Numbered from the stretch's first letter, positions 35,072-45,232 are shown. The stretch is 64,000 nt of DNA from Sphingopyxis sp. H053 (GCF_001468225.1 NZ_LNRU01000004.1:372001-436000), one strand, 5' to 3'. Notes: generated from the sequence alone by a model not told the origin. Translations and numbers: made by a program.

Positions 35072-36898
35072 ATGAAAGCCATGATTTCGACGCTGTCGCT
35101 TGCCTTGTCGCTCGCGGTGGCAACCCCCGCTTTTGCCCAAACCGCGCCGACGGCGGCCCCCACCGCCGCTGACGCCGATGCCTTTATCGCGTCGGTCGAA
35201 AAGGACCTGTTCGACTATACGGTCGAGGCGAGCCAGGTGAACTGGGTCAACAGCACCTATTTGACCGAAGATACCGATGCGATGGCGTCGCGGATCAACG
35301 CCGTCGGCACCGAAAAATCGGTCAAATATGCGCTCGAAGCCGCCAAATATAAGGATGTCGGGGGGCTCAGCGCCGACACCAAGCGCAAGCTCGATATTTT
35401 GCGCACCGGGATCGTGCTGCCCGCGCCGACGACGCCGGGCGCCGCGACCGAGCTCAACACGATCGCGACCGACCTGCAGTCGCAGTACGGCAAGGGCCGC
35501 GGCACGCTGAATGGCAAGGAAATCTCGGGCTCGGACATCGAGGCCGCGATGGGCGACCTCAAGCACACGCCGGCGCAATTCGCCGAGATGTGGACGAGCT
35601 GGCACGACAAGGTCGGCGCGCCGATGAAGGACGATTATGCCAAGCTGGTCGGCATCGCGAACGCCGGCGCGAAGGAACTCGGCTTCGCCGACACCGGCGC
35701 GATGTGGCGTTCGGGTTACGACATGCCGCCCGAGGAATTCGCCAAGGTCACCGAGAAGATCTGGCAGGATATGAAGCCGCTCTATGTCGCGCTCCACACC
35801 TATGTCCGCTGGAAGCTGAACGAGAAATATGGCGACGCGGTGCAGGCCAAGACCGGTCCGATCCGTGCCGACCTGCTCGGCAATATGTGGGCGCAGGAAT
35901 GGGGCAATATCTACCCGCTCGTCGCGCCCGCGGGAACCGGCGACCTCGGCTATGACATCGGCGACCTCTTGACCGCGCAGGGCAAGACCCCGCTCGACAT
36001 GGTCAAGGCGGGCGAGAATTTCTATTCGTCGCTCGGCATGGCGCCGCTGCCCGAAACCTTCTGGAAGCGCAGCCAGTTCCTGAAGCCCGCCGACCGCGAG
36101 GTCGTGTGCCATGCATCGGCATGGGATATCGACAACAAGGACGATATCCGCATCAAGATGTGCATCAAGGTGAATGCCGACGACTTCATCACGATCCACC
36201 ACGAACTCGGCCACAATTATTACCAGCGCGCGTATAACAAGCAGCCATTCCTGTACCTCAACGGTGCCAACGACGGCTTCCACGAGGCGATCGGCGACTT
36301 CGTCGCGCTGTCGATCACGCCGCAATATCTTGTCGACATCGGCCTGCTCGACAAGGCGAAGGTGCCCGCCGCCGACAAGGACATCGGCCTGCTGCTCCGC
36401 CAGGCGATGGACAAGGTCGCTTTCCTGCCCTTCGGCCTGCTCGTCGATCGCTGGCGCTGGGGCGTCTTCGACGGGTCGATCCAGCCCGCCGACTACAACA
36501 AGAAATGGACCGAGCTGCGCACGCAATATCAGGGTATCGTCCCGCCGGGCGCGCGGCCGGCGAACGCGTTCGATGCGGGCGCAAAATTCCACATCCCGGG
36601 CAACACGCCCTACACGCGCTATTTCCTCGCGCGCGTGCTGCAGTTCCAATTCTATCAGGCGGCGTGCAAGCAGGCCGGCTGGAAGGGGCCGCTCCACCGC
36701 TGCTCCTTCTATGGCAACAAACAGGTCGGCGCGAAGCTGAACGCGATGCTCGAAATGGGCGCGTCGAAGCCGTGGCCCGACGCGCTGCAGGCCTTCACCG
36801 GCAGCCGCGAGATGTCGGGCAAGGCGATGGCCGATTATTTCGCGCCGCTGAAGACGTGGCTCGACCAGCAGAACAAGGGCAAGCCGCAGGGCTGGTGA
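35072..36898 (+). CDS. Periplasmic M2-family (ACE-like) zinc dipeptidyl carboxypeptidase
   Basis: A 608-aa exported peptidase with a signal peptide (STLSLALSLAVATPAFAQ). The gluzincin motif H377-E378-L-G-H381 and third ligand E405 (FHEAIGD) have the exact spacing of human angiotensin-converting enzyme (H+28=E). GNMWAQEWGNIYPLV and FLARVLQFQFYQAAC are also family features. It would release dipeptides from the C-terminus of peptides. ATG 35072 follows an AGAGGA site. A strong terminator follows. Confidence 0.93.
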   Translation: MKAMISTLSLALSLAVATPAFAQTAPTAAPTAADADAFIASVEKDLFDYTVEASQVNWVNSTYLTEDTDAMASRINAVGTEKSVKYALEAAKYKDVGGLSADTKRKLDILRTGIVLPAPTTPGAATELNTIATDLQSQYGKGRGTLNGKEISGSDIEAAMGDLKHTPAQFAEMWTSWHDKVGAPMKDDYAKLVGIANAGAKELGFADTGAMWRSGYDMPPEEFAKVTEKIWQDMKPLYVALHTYVRWKLNEKYGDAVQAKTGPIRADLLGNMWAQEWGNIYPLVAPAGTGDLGYDIGDLLTAQGKTPLDMVKAGENFYSSLGMAPLPETFWKRSQFLKPADREVVCHASAWDIDNKDDIRIKMCIKVNADDFITIHHELGHNYYQRAYNKQPFLYLNGANDGFHEAIGDFVALSITPQYLVDIGLLDKAKVPAADKDIGLLLRQAMDKVAFLPFGLLVDRWRWGVFDGSIQPADYNKKWTELRTQYQGIVPPGARPANAFDAGAKFHIPGNTPYTRYFLARVLQFQFYQAACKQAGWKGPLHRCSFYGNKQVGAKLNAMLEMGASKPWPDALQAFTGSREMSGKAMADYFAPLKTWLDQQNKGKPQGW

Positions 36899-36924
36899 GC
36901 CGGGCGATCGACGACAAGCAGAAG

Positions 36925-36953
36925 GGCCGGGGCGTCGCCGCCCCGGCCTTTTT
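36925..36953 (+). terminator. Rho-independent terminator after the M2 peptidase gene
   Basis: GGCCGGGGCG (36925-36934) pairs with CGCCCCGGCC (36939-36948) around a 4-base loop and is followed by TTTTT. Its T-run reaches the stop codon of the converging arsR-like gene. Confidence 0.9.
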
Positions 36954-37279
36954 CATTGCGCCTCGACCGCCTGTTTGAAGCGGGCCAGCCGCGCGCTCGC
37001 GGCGGCGGCGTGCGGACCGATCCAGCGGTCGTGGATGTCCTGGATCGGCACCGCGTTGAGGTGGTTCCAGCGTTCGCGGCCGCGGCGCTCGGCGATCACC
37101 AGCCCCGCATCCTCCAGCACCTTCAGATGTTGCATCACCGTGCAGCGGTCGATGTCGGCAAAATGGGCGCACAGCGCGCCCGTGGTCAGCGGCTGGTCCT
37201 TCAGATCGTCGAGAATCTGGCGCCGGATCGGCGAGGCGAGCGCCTTGAAGGTCGCGTCGAACTGGTCGTGAATTGACAT
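36953..37279 (-). CDS. ArsR-family regulator
   Basis: A 108-aa winged helix repressor. FKALASPIRRQILDDLKDQP and CTVMQHLKVLEDAGLVIAER are the helices and DNA-recognition helix. The CxC metal site of ArsR/SmtB sensors is absent, so it may not sense metals. It is divergent from an SRPBCC gene, a pairing common in bacteria, in which the ArsR protein controls the SRPBCC gene. An inverted repeat covers its own start codon. A long frame reading upstream (to 37933) is not the gene. Confidence 0.9.
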   Translation of the reverse strand: MSIHDQFDATFKALASPIRRQILDDLKDQPLTTGALCAHFADIDRCTVMQHLKVLEDAGLVIAERRGRERWNHLNAVPIQDIHDRWIGPHAAAASARLARFKQAVEAQ

Positions 37280-37297
37280 GTTACATAAATATAACAT
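37278..37297. promoter_or_regulatory. Inverted repeat in the arsR/SRPBCC divergent gap
   Basis: ATGTTA and TAACAT are separated by eight AT-rich bases (CATAAATA). The left arm overlaps the ArsR start codon and the right arm lies about 30 bases before the SRPBCC start. It is a plausible ArsR operator controlling both genes, by inference. Confidence 0.55.
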
Positions 37298-37327
37298 AAA
37301 AGAGTGCGACTCAAGCGGAGAATGGAC

Positions 37328-37810
37328 ATGGAACTGAAATTCAGGGTCGCGGCGCGGATCGCGAAGCCGGTGCACGAGGTGTTCGAGGCGGTCGCAGACC
37401 CCGCGAAGCTGTCGAACTATTTCACCACGGGCGGCGCCAAGGGCCGGCTCGAGACCGGCGCCACGGTCGAATGGGACTTTCACGACTTTCCCGGCGCCTT
37501 TCCGGTCTGGGTGATCGAGGTGGTGCCCGACGAGAAAATCGTCCTCGAATGGCAGGCGAACGAAGGCGAGCCGCCCAATGTGGAAGGCGGCGCGCACAAG
37601 GACGCCGATTACCGGACGCGGGTGACGATGAGCTTCAAGGGGCTCGACGACGGGCGCACGATGGTCGAGATCGCCGAGGAAGGCTGGCGCGAAAATCAGG
37701 GTGCGCTCGGCGCCTCCTATGGCAATTGCCAGGGGTGGGCGCAGATGCTCTGCGCGCTCAAGGCGTGGACCGAGCATGGGATCAACCTGCGCGAGGGCAT
37801 GTATATCTAG
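37328..37810 (+). CDS. SRPBCC (AHSA1-like) family protein
   Basis: A 160-aa AHSA1/START-like protein (ELKFRVAARIAKPVHEVFEA, then GRLETGATVEWDFHDFPG and a C-terminal GWAQMLCALKAW helix). Members bind small hydrophobic ligands; the function here is unknown. ATG 37328 is chosen because GGAG lies eight bases upstream; ATG 37322 and GTG 37304 are in frame but poorly spaced. It is paired divergently with the ArsR regulator gene. Confidence 0.85.
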   Translation: MELKFRVAARIAKPVHEVFEAVADPAKLSNYFTTGGAKGRLETGATVEWDFHDFPGAFPVWVIEVVPDEKIVLEWQANEGEPPNVEGGAHKDADYRTRVTMSFKGLDDGRTMVEIAEEGWRENQGALGASYGNCQGWAQMLCALKAWTEHGINLREGMYI

Positions 37811-37883
37811 CCGCGCGATCGCCGACAGAACGGCCATTGCGGGCGGCGTTGCGAACGGCGCGGCCGGGCGATAGGCTGGCCGC

Positions 37884-38618
37884 ATGACAAGCGCACCGCC
37901 GGTGATGGTCCTCGGTTGCGGCCGAAGCGGCACCTCGATCTTTGGCGAGCTGTTCGACGGCCTCGATCGCTACATCTATCAAAGCGAACCGGCGTTCGAG
38001 GCGGTGTTGGCGGCCGACTACAGCACGCCGCAGGCGTTCAAGGTGCCGCGCGAAAGCGACCTTCATCCGGCAAGGCCGGGCCTGTCCTTTCCGCTCGACC
38101 GCTTTCTGGAGGTGGCGCCCCGCGCCCGCCTGTTCTGGATCGTGCGGAATCCGCTCGACGCCGTCTGTTCGTTGCGGGTCGGAATCGCGAAGCAATGGGG
38201 GCATCACCCGAGGCCGCCCGACTGGCGGGACTGGCTTGGGGAGGCGCTGATCGCGCAATGCGCGCATCATTGGGCTTTCCTCAATCTCGCGGGATATGCG
38301 CAGGTCGAACATTGCGCCACGCTTGTCCGGTTCGAGGATATGATCGCCGATCCGGTGCAGTTTTGGGCCCGGATATGCGAGGTTCTGGCGATCGATCCCG
38401 CCGCCAATGCCCCGCATCTCGCGAGGTGGGCGAAGCGGGTGCAGAACAGCAACAACAAGGACTTTATCGAAGCGCAGACCTCGCGGAGCTACTCACGGCC
38501 GGACCATAGGGTCCGCGTCGACCGCTGGCGCGAGAATCTGACCGACGAAGAGGCCGCCGCGATCTGGGATATCGTCGGCGAGACCGCTCAGGCGCTGGGC
38601 TACCGCGCCCCGGCTTGA
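37884..38618 (+). CDS. Sulfotransferase family protein
   Basis: A 244-aa PAPS-dependent sulfotransferase fold. The 5'-phosphosulfate loop GCGRSGTS is at residues 11-18, and the 3'-phosphate segment (FWIVRNPLDAVCSLR) follows near residue 85. The acceptor is unknown. It has no signal peptide. The codon use looks like its neighbours, and the HxlR gene converges from the right. It is not part of a visible polysaccharide operon. Confidence 0.82.
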   Translation: MTSAPPVMVLGCGRSGTSIFGELFDGLDRYIYQSEPAFEAVLAADYSTPQAFKVPRESDLHPARPGLSFPLDRFLEVAPRARLFWIVRNPLDAVCSLRVGIAKQWGHHPRPPDWRDWLGEALIAQCAHHWAFLNLAGYAQVEHCATLVRFEDMIADPVQFWARICEVLAIDPAANAPHLARWAKRVQNSNNKDFIEAQTSRSYSRPDHRVRVDRWRENLTDEEAAAIWDIVGETAQALGYRAPA

Positions 38619-38639
38619 AATCGGCGCTGAGGACGGGCG

Positions 38640-39077
38640 TCAGCCCGGAATTTCCAAGTGCAGTGGCCGCGAGCCGATCGGGGCGCCGGTGTTGGCGTCA
38701 ACCACCACCGGGCGCACGACCTCGCCCGTCGCGGCGTCGAGGTGACGGCTGAGCGCGCCGGCGCCGTTATATTTGCGCCCCCACGCGCCGATCGCCATCA
38801 GGATCGGCAGGAAGTCGCGCCCCCCCTCGGTGAGCAGATATTCGTCGCGCGGCGGGCGCTGACTGTAGCGCCTCTTCTCGATCAAACCAGCATCGGCAAG
38901 CGCCGACAAACGCCGCGACAAGATGTTCGGCGCGATGCCGAGGCTGGTGCGCAATTGCTCGTACCGCGTCAGCCCGCGCTCGATATCGCGGAGCACCAAC
39001 ATGCTCCAGCGGTCGCCGACGCGCATCAACCCGCGATCGACGGGGCAGGTGCCCAAATTATTTTCGTCGCTGCTCAT
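38640..39077 (-). CDS. HxlR-family regulator
   Basis: A 145-aa winged helix regulator with the HxlR signature (CPVDRGLMRVGDRWSMLVLR, then RTSLGIAPNILSRRLSAL). ATG 39077 is preferred to GTG 39086 as the more usual start. It is divergent from the SDR gene, and members of this family often control such a neighbour in response to electrophiles or aldehydes. The inducer is unknown. Confidence 0.88.
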   Translation of the reverse strand: MSSDENNLGTCPVDRGLMRVGDRWSMLVLRDIERGLTRYEQLRTSLGIAPNILSRRLSALADAGLIEKRRYSQRPPRDEYLLTEGGRDFLPILMAIGAWGRKYNGAGALSRHLDAATGEVVRPVVVDANTGAPIGSRPLHLEIPG

Positions 39078-39080
39078 TGA

Positions 39081-39100
39081 AGTCACATAAGGCAGTAACT
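39081..39100. promoter_or_regulatory. Possible HxlR operator in the HxlR/SDR divergent gap
   Basis: AGTCAC and GTAACT form an inverted repeat with one mismatch across eight bases (ATAAGGCA). It sits between the HxlR start and the SDR ribosome site. An inference from position only. Confidence 0.4.
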
Positions 39101-39167
39101 ATCATTTTGCAAGCGACTCGCGGCGGGCTTTTCTCGTCCTGGGGGCCGCCTCACAAGGAGCAATGAT

Positions 39168-39971
39168 TTGACTATCCCGAGTGGAACGGCCCTGATCACG
39201 GGCGCTTCGACCGGCCTGGGCGCCGTCTATGCCGACCGCCTCGCCAAGCGCGGGCACGACCTGATCCTCGTCGCACGCAACGGCGCGCAGATGGAAGAAC
39301 TCGCCGCAAAGCTGCGCGCCGAAACCGGCGCCCAGGTCGATGTGATCGCCGCCGACCTTACCCACAGCGACGATGTGACGCGGATCGAGCAGCGGCTGGC
39401 GGGCGATGCCGCGATTACGCTCTTCGTCAACAATGCCGGCATGTCGCTGAACGGCGGCACGCTGGAGAATAGCCCCGCCGAGATCGAGACGATCATCGCC
39501 CTCAACATCACCGCCGCCGCGCGGCTCGCGATTGCGGCGGGCAAGGCGTTCGGCGCGCGCGGCAAGGGGGCGATCGTCAACATCGCCTCGGTCCTTGCGC
39601 TCGCTCCCGAAGCCTATGAAGGCGTCTACAGCGGTTCGAAGGCGTTCCTGCTCAACCTCAGCCTTTCGCTCGCGAACAGCCTGCGCGAACAGGGCGTGAC
39701 GGTGCAGGCCGTGTTGCCCGGTGCAACGCGCACCGAAATCTGGGAACGCTCGGGCAAGGACATCGACGCCTTCCCGGCCGAGATGGTGATGGGTGCCGGC
39801 GACCTCGTCGATGCTGCACTGCTCGGACTCGATAGCGGCGAGGACGTGACGATTCCGCCGCTTGCCGATGAAAGCCAGTGGGGTGCCTATCACGCGGCGC
39901 GGCTGGCGATGGGGCCGGGACTGTCGCGGCGTGACGTCGCCGAGCGCTATCGGGCAACAGAAGCGGTTTGA
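39168..39971 (+). CDS. Short-chain dehydrogenase/reductase (SDR)
   Basis: A 267-aa NAD(P)-dependent oxidoreductase. The cofactor loop GASTGLG, NNAG and the catalytic Ser and YxxxK (NIASVLALAP and YSGSKAF) are intact. The start is TTG 39168, set by AAGGAG ending seven bases before; the earlier ATG 39163 is followed at once by a stop in its frame. The substrate is unknown. It is probably regulated by the divergent HxlR protein. Confidence 0.9.
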   Translation: MTIPSGTALITGASTGLGAVYADRLAKRGHDLILVARNGAQMEELAAKLRAETGAQVDVIAADLTHSDDVTRIEQRLAGDAAITLFVNNAGMSLNGGTLENSPAEIETIIALNITAAARLAIAAGKAFGARGKGAIVNIASVLALAPEAYEGVYSGSKAFLLNLSLSLANSLREQGVTVQAVLPGATRTEIWERSGKDIDAFPAEMVMGAGDLVDAALLGLDSGEDVTIPPLADESQWGAYHAARLAMGPGLSRRDVAERYRATEAV

Positions 39972-40002
39972 AACCCCGTTGGGTCAGTGACGTTCCCAAC
40001 AT

Positions 40003-40076
40003 TCGTCATTCCCGCGAAAGCGCGAACCCAGTGGCTATGGCAGCTCGCTGGGTCCGCTTTCGCGAGGATGACGAAG
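40003..40076. repeat. Palindromic intergenic repeat (GTCATTCCCGCGAAAGCG type)
   Basis: TTCGTCATTCCCGCGAAAGC (40003-40022) faces CGCTTTCGCGAGGATGACGA (40056-40075) with near-perfect pairing and a roughly 33-base loop. It mixes a GTCAT end like family C with a GCGAAAGCG core like family B, so it may be a related variant. It lies between the SDR and AMP nucleosidase genes. Confidence 0.8.
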
Positions 40077-40114
40077 TAGGAAATTGAGCGGCAACTACGG
40101 GTCGAAAGCCGCCG

Positions 40115-41596
40115 TCAGCGGAACGGCGGCTCGTTGAACGCGCGGAGTTTGCGGCTATGGAGCTTGGCGCCCTCGTCGCGCATCGTCTCGCACGCGCGGA
40201 TGCCGATCTGGAGATGCGCGGCGATCGCTTCCTCGTAGAAGCGGTTCGCCTGTCCGGGGAGCTTGAGTTCGCCGTGGAGCGGCTTGTCGCTGACGCAGAG
40301 CAGCGTCCCGTAAGGCACGCGGAAGCGATAGCCCTGCGCGGCGATCGTCGCCGACTCCATGTCGATGCCGATCGCACGCGACTGCGAGAAGCGCAGCGCG
40401 CTGTCGGTGTAGCGCAGCTCCCAATTACGGTCGTCGGTGGTGACGACGGTGCCGGTGCGCATGCGTTTCTTGAGGTCGGCGCCGGTGGCGCCGGACACCG
40501 TTTCGGCGGCGGTCGCGAGCGCGACCTGCACCTCGGCGATCGGCGGGATCGGGATGGCGACCGGCAGCACCGTGTCGAGGATATGATCGTCGCGGAGGTA
40601 CGCGTGGGCGAGCACATAATCGCCGATGCGCTGGCTGGGGCGGAGGCCGCCGCAATGGCCGATCATCAGCCACGCCTCGGGGCGCAGCACCGCGAGATGG
40701 TCGCAGATCGTCTTCGCGTTCGAGGGACCGACGCCGATGTTGACGAGCGTGATGCCGCCGCCGTCGGGGGCAATGAGGTGATAGGCGGGCATCTGGTGCC
40801 GCCGCCATGCGCTGTCGGCGACGAGCGCGCTGGCGTTGACGCCGGGCTGGTCGACGTAGAGGCCGGCGGCGCCCGCGAGCGCGGTGTAGCGGCCCTGGCC
40901 GACCTGCGCCCCGGCCCAGGCGACGAATTCGTCGACATAGCGGTGGTAGTTGGTGAACAGGATGTAACGCTGGAAATGCTCGGGCGCGGTGCCGGTGTAA
41001 TGGCGGAGGCGCGCGAGCGAAAAGTCGGTGCGCAGCGCATCGAACAGTGCGAGCGGCTGCGCCGCCGAGGGATCCTGTCCGAACAGCCCGTCGGCGAGTT
41101 CGTCGCCGATGTCGGCCAATTCCGTGGTCGGGAAATGGCGTGCGAGTTCGAGCGGGGTGACCCCGCCCATGTCCGACCCGTCGCTGGCGTCGAGCACGTA
41201 AGGGAAGGGGATCTGCTGTCCGGTGCGCGTGACTTCGAGCGTGATGTCATAGTGGCGCGCGAGGAGCATGAGCTGGTCGCGCAGATAGTCGGCGAACAGG
41301 TCGGGGCGCGTCACCGTGGTTTCGAAGGTGCCCGCGCGTTCGAAGCGGCCGAAGGAGAGATTATGCCCCTTCTGTCCCTGGCGCTGTTCGCCGGTGGTGA
41401 CGAGGCGGATCGCGGGATAGTCGAACAGGCCCTTCGCCGCGGCGTCGGCCGGCGGCAGCGTGCGATCGCGGACATAGGCGGCGATGGCCGATTTGAGATT
41501 GGAGACCGACGTGCGGAACGCGGTTTGAAGTTCGGCGATGATGTCGTCGACGAGCGCGGTGGGGTCGGTGGTGTCTTGCGATGAGTTGGATGTCAT
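40115..41596 (-). CDS. amn: AMP nucleosidase
   Basis: Splits AMP into adenine and ribose 5-phosphate in purine salvage. The 493-aa protein has an N-terminal regulatory domain and a C-terminal nucleoside-phosphorylase fold; GVGPSNAKTICDHLAVLRPE, MIGHCGGLRPSQRIGDYVL and GIDMESATIAAQGYRFRVP are family motifs. Length and order agree with bacterial Amn. It lies downstream of the peroxiredoxin gene behind a hairpin. Confidence 0.94.
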   Translation of the reverse strand: MTSNSSQDTTDPTALVDDIIAELQTAFRTSVSNLKSAIAAYVRDRTLPPADAAAKGLFDYPAIRLVTTGEQRQGQKGHNLSFGRFERAGTFETTVTRPDLFADYLRDQLMLLARHYDITLEVTRTGQQIPFPYVLDASDGSDMGGVTPLELARHFPTTELADIGDELADGLFGQDPSAAQPLALFDALRTDFSLARLRHYTGTAPEHFQRYILFTNYHRYVDEFVAWAGAQVGQGRYTALAGAAGLYVDQPGVNASALVADSAWRRHQMPAYHLIAPDGGGITLVNIGVGPSNAKTICDHLAVLRPEAWLMIGHCGGLRPSQRIGDYVLAHAYLRDDHILDTVLPVAIPIPPIAEVQVALATAAETVSGATGADLKKRMRTGTVVTTDDRNWELRYTDSALRFSQSRAIGIDMESATIAAQGYRFRVPYGTLLCVSDKPLHGELKLPGQANRFYEEAIAAHLQIGIRACETMRDEGAKLHSRKLRAFNEPPFR

Positions 41597-41634
41597 CGCG
41601 TCGCTGTTGCATGAAAATGTGACAAAAGGGAAGG

Positions 41635-41656
41635 GGGGCAGCCCGATGGCTGCCCC
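41635..41656 (-). terminator. Hairpin terminator after the peroxiredoxin gene
   Basis: On the minus strand GGGGCAGCC pairs with GGCTGCCCC around four bases and is followed by a T-rich stretch (TTCCCTTTTG). It lies 12 bases past the peroxiredoxin stop and before amn. Confidence 0.6.
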
Positions 41657-41668
41657 GCCCCGGATTGC

Positions 41669-42151
41669 TTACAGCTGTTCGAGCATATGGTCGGCGCTCG
41701 ACACCTTGAACTCGCCGGGGGCTTCGACGTTGAGCTGTTCGACGACGCCGTCGTTGACGATCATCGAAAAGCGCTGGCCGCGCTTGCCCATGCCGAACGC
41801 CTTGCCGTCCATGGTCAGGCCCACGGCTTCGGCGAAATCGCCATTGCCGTCGGCGAGCATCGTGACGCTGTCGCCGGCATTCGCATTCTTGCCCCACGCG
41901 CCCATCACGAAAGCGTCGTTGACCGCGGTGCAGACGATTTCGTCGACGCCCTTGGCCTTCAGTTCGCCCGCCTTGTCGACATAGCCCGGCAGGTGCTTGG
42001 CCGAGCAGGTCGGGGTGAAGGCGCCGGGAACCGAGAAGAGCGCGACGCGGCGGCCCTTGAAATAATCGGCGGTGTTGACCTGTTCGGGGCCGCTTTCGGT
42101 AACCTTTACGAAAGTGGCGTCGGGCAGCTTGTCTCCGGTCTGGATCGTCAT
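41669..42151 (-). CDS. Peroxiredoxin (Prx5-type)
   Basis: A 160-aa thiol peroxidase that reduces hydroperoxides. The peroxidatic C49 is in the PxxxTxxC motif (PGAFTPTC), and C74 (EIVCTAVNDAFVMGAWG) could be a resolving cysteine. The sequence resembles Prx5 more than AhpC. ATG 42151 is chosen because GAAAGG lies eight bases upstream; ATG 42160 has no spacing to that site. Confidence 0.93.
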   Translation of the reverse strand: MTIQTGDKLPDATFVKVTESGPEQVNTADYFKGRRVALFSVPGAFTPTCSAKHLPGYVDKAGELKAKGVDEIVCTAVNDAFVMGAWGKNANAGDSVTMLADGNGDFAEAVGLTMDGKAFGMGKRGQRFSMIVNDGVVEQLNVEAPGEFKVSSADHMLEQL

Positions 42152-42282
42152 GGTCGGCATCCTTTCACTCGAGGGGATTTTGATGGCGGTGACATCGGGT
42201 GCGCCGGTCGCCAAGTCAAGCGCGGCGCGGCGGTTGATCGAAAAGCTGGACCGCGCCGCCGCGACGCGGCATGGTGGCGCTT

Positions 42283-42846
42283 ATGAGCACAGACCCCACC
42301 TGGTTCACCGGCCAGCTGCTGCTTGCGCTGCCGGGCATCGGCGATCCCCGTTTCGAACATTCGGTGATCGCGATGATCAGCCATGACGAAGAGGGTGCGA
42401 TGGGGATCGGCATCGACGATCCGATCGAGGGCATGACCGTCGGGGCGGTGCTCGACCAGCTCGAAATCGCGCACGAAGTGCCGCTCGACCAGCCGGTGTT
42501 TCTCGGCGGACCGGTCGAGCCGTCGCGGGGCTTCGTCCTCCATAGCCTCGACTGGGGCGGGCAGGAGGCGGTGCAGGTCGGCGATCGCTGGATGGTGTCG
42601 AGTTCGCACGATATCCTGCGCGCGATCGGCGAGGGGCGCGGCCCGTCGCGCTGGCTGGTCGCACTCGGTTATGCCGGATGGTCGCCGGGGCAGCTCGAAG
42701 GCGAAATGGTTCGCCACGGCTGGCATGTCACGCCGGGCAGCGACGGCCTGTTATTCGAAACGCCGCCCGCCGAACGATGGCAGGCGGCGTTTGCCGAAGC
42801 GGGAGTGGACGCCCGCTTGCTGACGACCGAGGGCGGCGAGGCTTAG
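42283..42846 (+). CDS. YqgE/AlgH family protein
   Basis: A 187-aa UPF0301 protein (WFTGQLLLALPGIGDPRFEH, then GPVEPSRGFVLHS and ALGYAGWSPGQLEGEM). Its molecular function is unsettled; AlgH was linked to alginate control in Pseudomonas. ATG 42271 is in frame and gives four more residues. Its end overlaps the converging TPR gene by four bases. Confidence 0.9.
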   Translation: MSTDPTWFTGQLLLALPGIGDPRFEHSVIAMISHDEEGAMGIGIDDPIEGMTVGAVLDQLEIAHEVPLDQPVFLGGPVEPSRGFVLHSLDWGGQEAVQVGDRWMVSSSHDILRAIGEGRGPSRWLVALGYAGWSPGQLEGEMVRHGWHVTPGSDGLLFETPPAERWQAAFAEAGVDARLLTTEGGEA

Positions 42847-43241
42847 CGCGCGAGCGCGAGCAGCGGGCGGCCAGTGTCGAGATTGGCGCGCGCGGTGCGT
42901 GCGGCCCAGCGCGAATCGACATAGCGGCCGTCGGCGAGTTCGAGATCGTAGCGGATTGGGCTGCCGATTGCGTAGTCATAGGCGGCGGCGGCTTCGGCGG
43001 TGCGACCCAGACGAGCGTAAGCGGTGCCAAGATTGATCAGCCGCGACGGGTCGCGGGCATCGAGGCCGGTGTCGCCGGTCAGCTTTTCGACAGCAGCCCG
43101 ATTTTCGCCGGCCTTCAGCTCGGCATAAGCGACCGGAAGAACCTCCGAATCAGCTTGCGGCGCGGTAACAACGACGATCGATTGCGCCGCAGCGGGGTTC
43201 GCGAAAGCCAGTGCGAAGAGCGGCAGCAGAATTTTTTTCAT
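42843..43241 (-). CDS. Exported TPR-type small protein
   Basis: A 132-aa protein with a signal peptide (KKILLPLFALAFANPAAAQ). Residues about 65-95 (PSRLINLGTAYARLGRTAEA, then AAAYDYAI) form a tetratricopeptide repeat, likely a protein-interaction surface. GGGGAG precedes the ATG. Function is unknown. Its promoter must lie in the 404-base gap shared with ahcY. Confidence 0.8.
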   Translation of the reverse strand: MKKILLPLFALAFANPAAAQSIVVVTAPQADSEVLPVAYAELKAGENRAAVEKLTGDTGLDARDPSRLINLGTAYARLGRTAEAAAAYDYAIGSPIRYDLELADGRYVDSRWAARTARANLDTGRPLLALAR

Positions 43242-43645
43242 CTTTCGTATCTCCCCGAAAACTTTCGCCGATTTTCTCGCGCGCCGGGCAAAAAGTCAAT
43301 ATTTTCGGGGGTTTGTAACACTGTTGTCACAATAGCGAATTAAGCTGAACGAAAGGCGCATTATAAGTCAGGATTTTCAGAATCTTGGCGATAGCGACTC
43401 GTTGTCACAAAGTCGTGGCAGCGATTGTCACAATTGCGTCCGCTAAAAATTATTTTCGTGAGGCCGGTGCATTTTGCGCCGCCGATTCGTGCGTCCGGCA
43501 TCCGGGCGGGCGGTGTCGATATTGCGATATAAAGAAAAGTTTATATTTGATCGGCGGCGACGTTTCGGCTAGGGCGCCGGGCATAATTACCTGACTTTTC
43601 GTGGCCGCTCGCCTGCGGCCGAACTCGCCTACAGGAGACTTAACC
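43242..43645. promoter_or_regulatory. 404-base AT-rich divergent gap before ahcY with three TTGTCACAA sites
   Basis: This is the longest gene-free stretch here and is noticeably more AT-rich than the genes. TTGTCACAA (an interrupted palindrome, TTGT-C-ACAA) occurs three times, at 43324-43332, 43402-43410 and 43425-43433. The last is extended to ATTGTCACAAT. A GGCCGC-GCGGCC hairpin (43603-43620) lies just before the ahcY ribosome site (AGGAGA, 43632-43637). I could not match it to a known SAH or SAM riboswitch. The sites may bind a regulator of ahcY or the TPR gene. Confidence 0.5.
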
Positions 43646-45061
<1,416 letters not shown>

Positions 45062-45232
45062 CCGGTCGAGGGCCTCGCCCTCTTCGCAACGATAAAAAAC
45101 TGTGGACGGCGCGCCCATCGGACGATGCGGCGCGCCGATCCGTATGACATGCGATTGAAACATGACTCCATCGCCTTTAGGGCTGGCGAGAATGGCACCG
45201 AAGACAGCCGAAGCGTGGAAGATTGAAGCGGG

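Noticed and set aside
36953-37933. A 326-aa reading of the ArsR gene extended upstream
   Set aside because: Only the last 108 residues match ArsR; the extension lies opposite the SRPBCC gene and contains no recognisable domain.
43600-43645. Possible SAH riboswitch before ahcY
   Set aside because: The hairpin is simple and I could not find the conserved SAH-riboswitch core; a covariance-model search would be needed to claim it.
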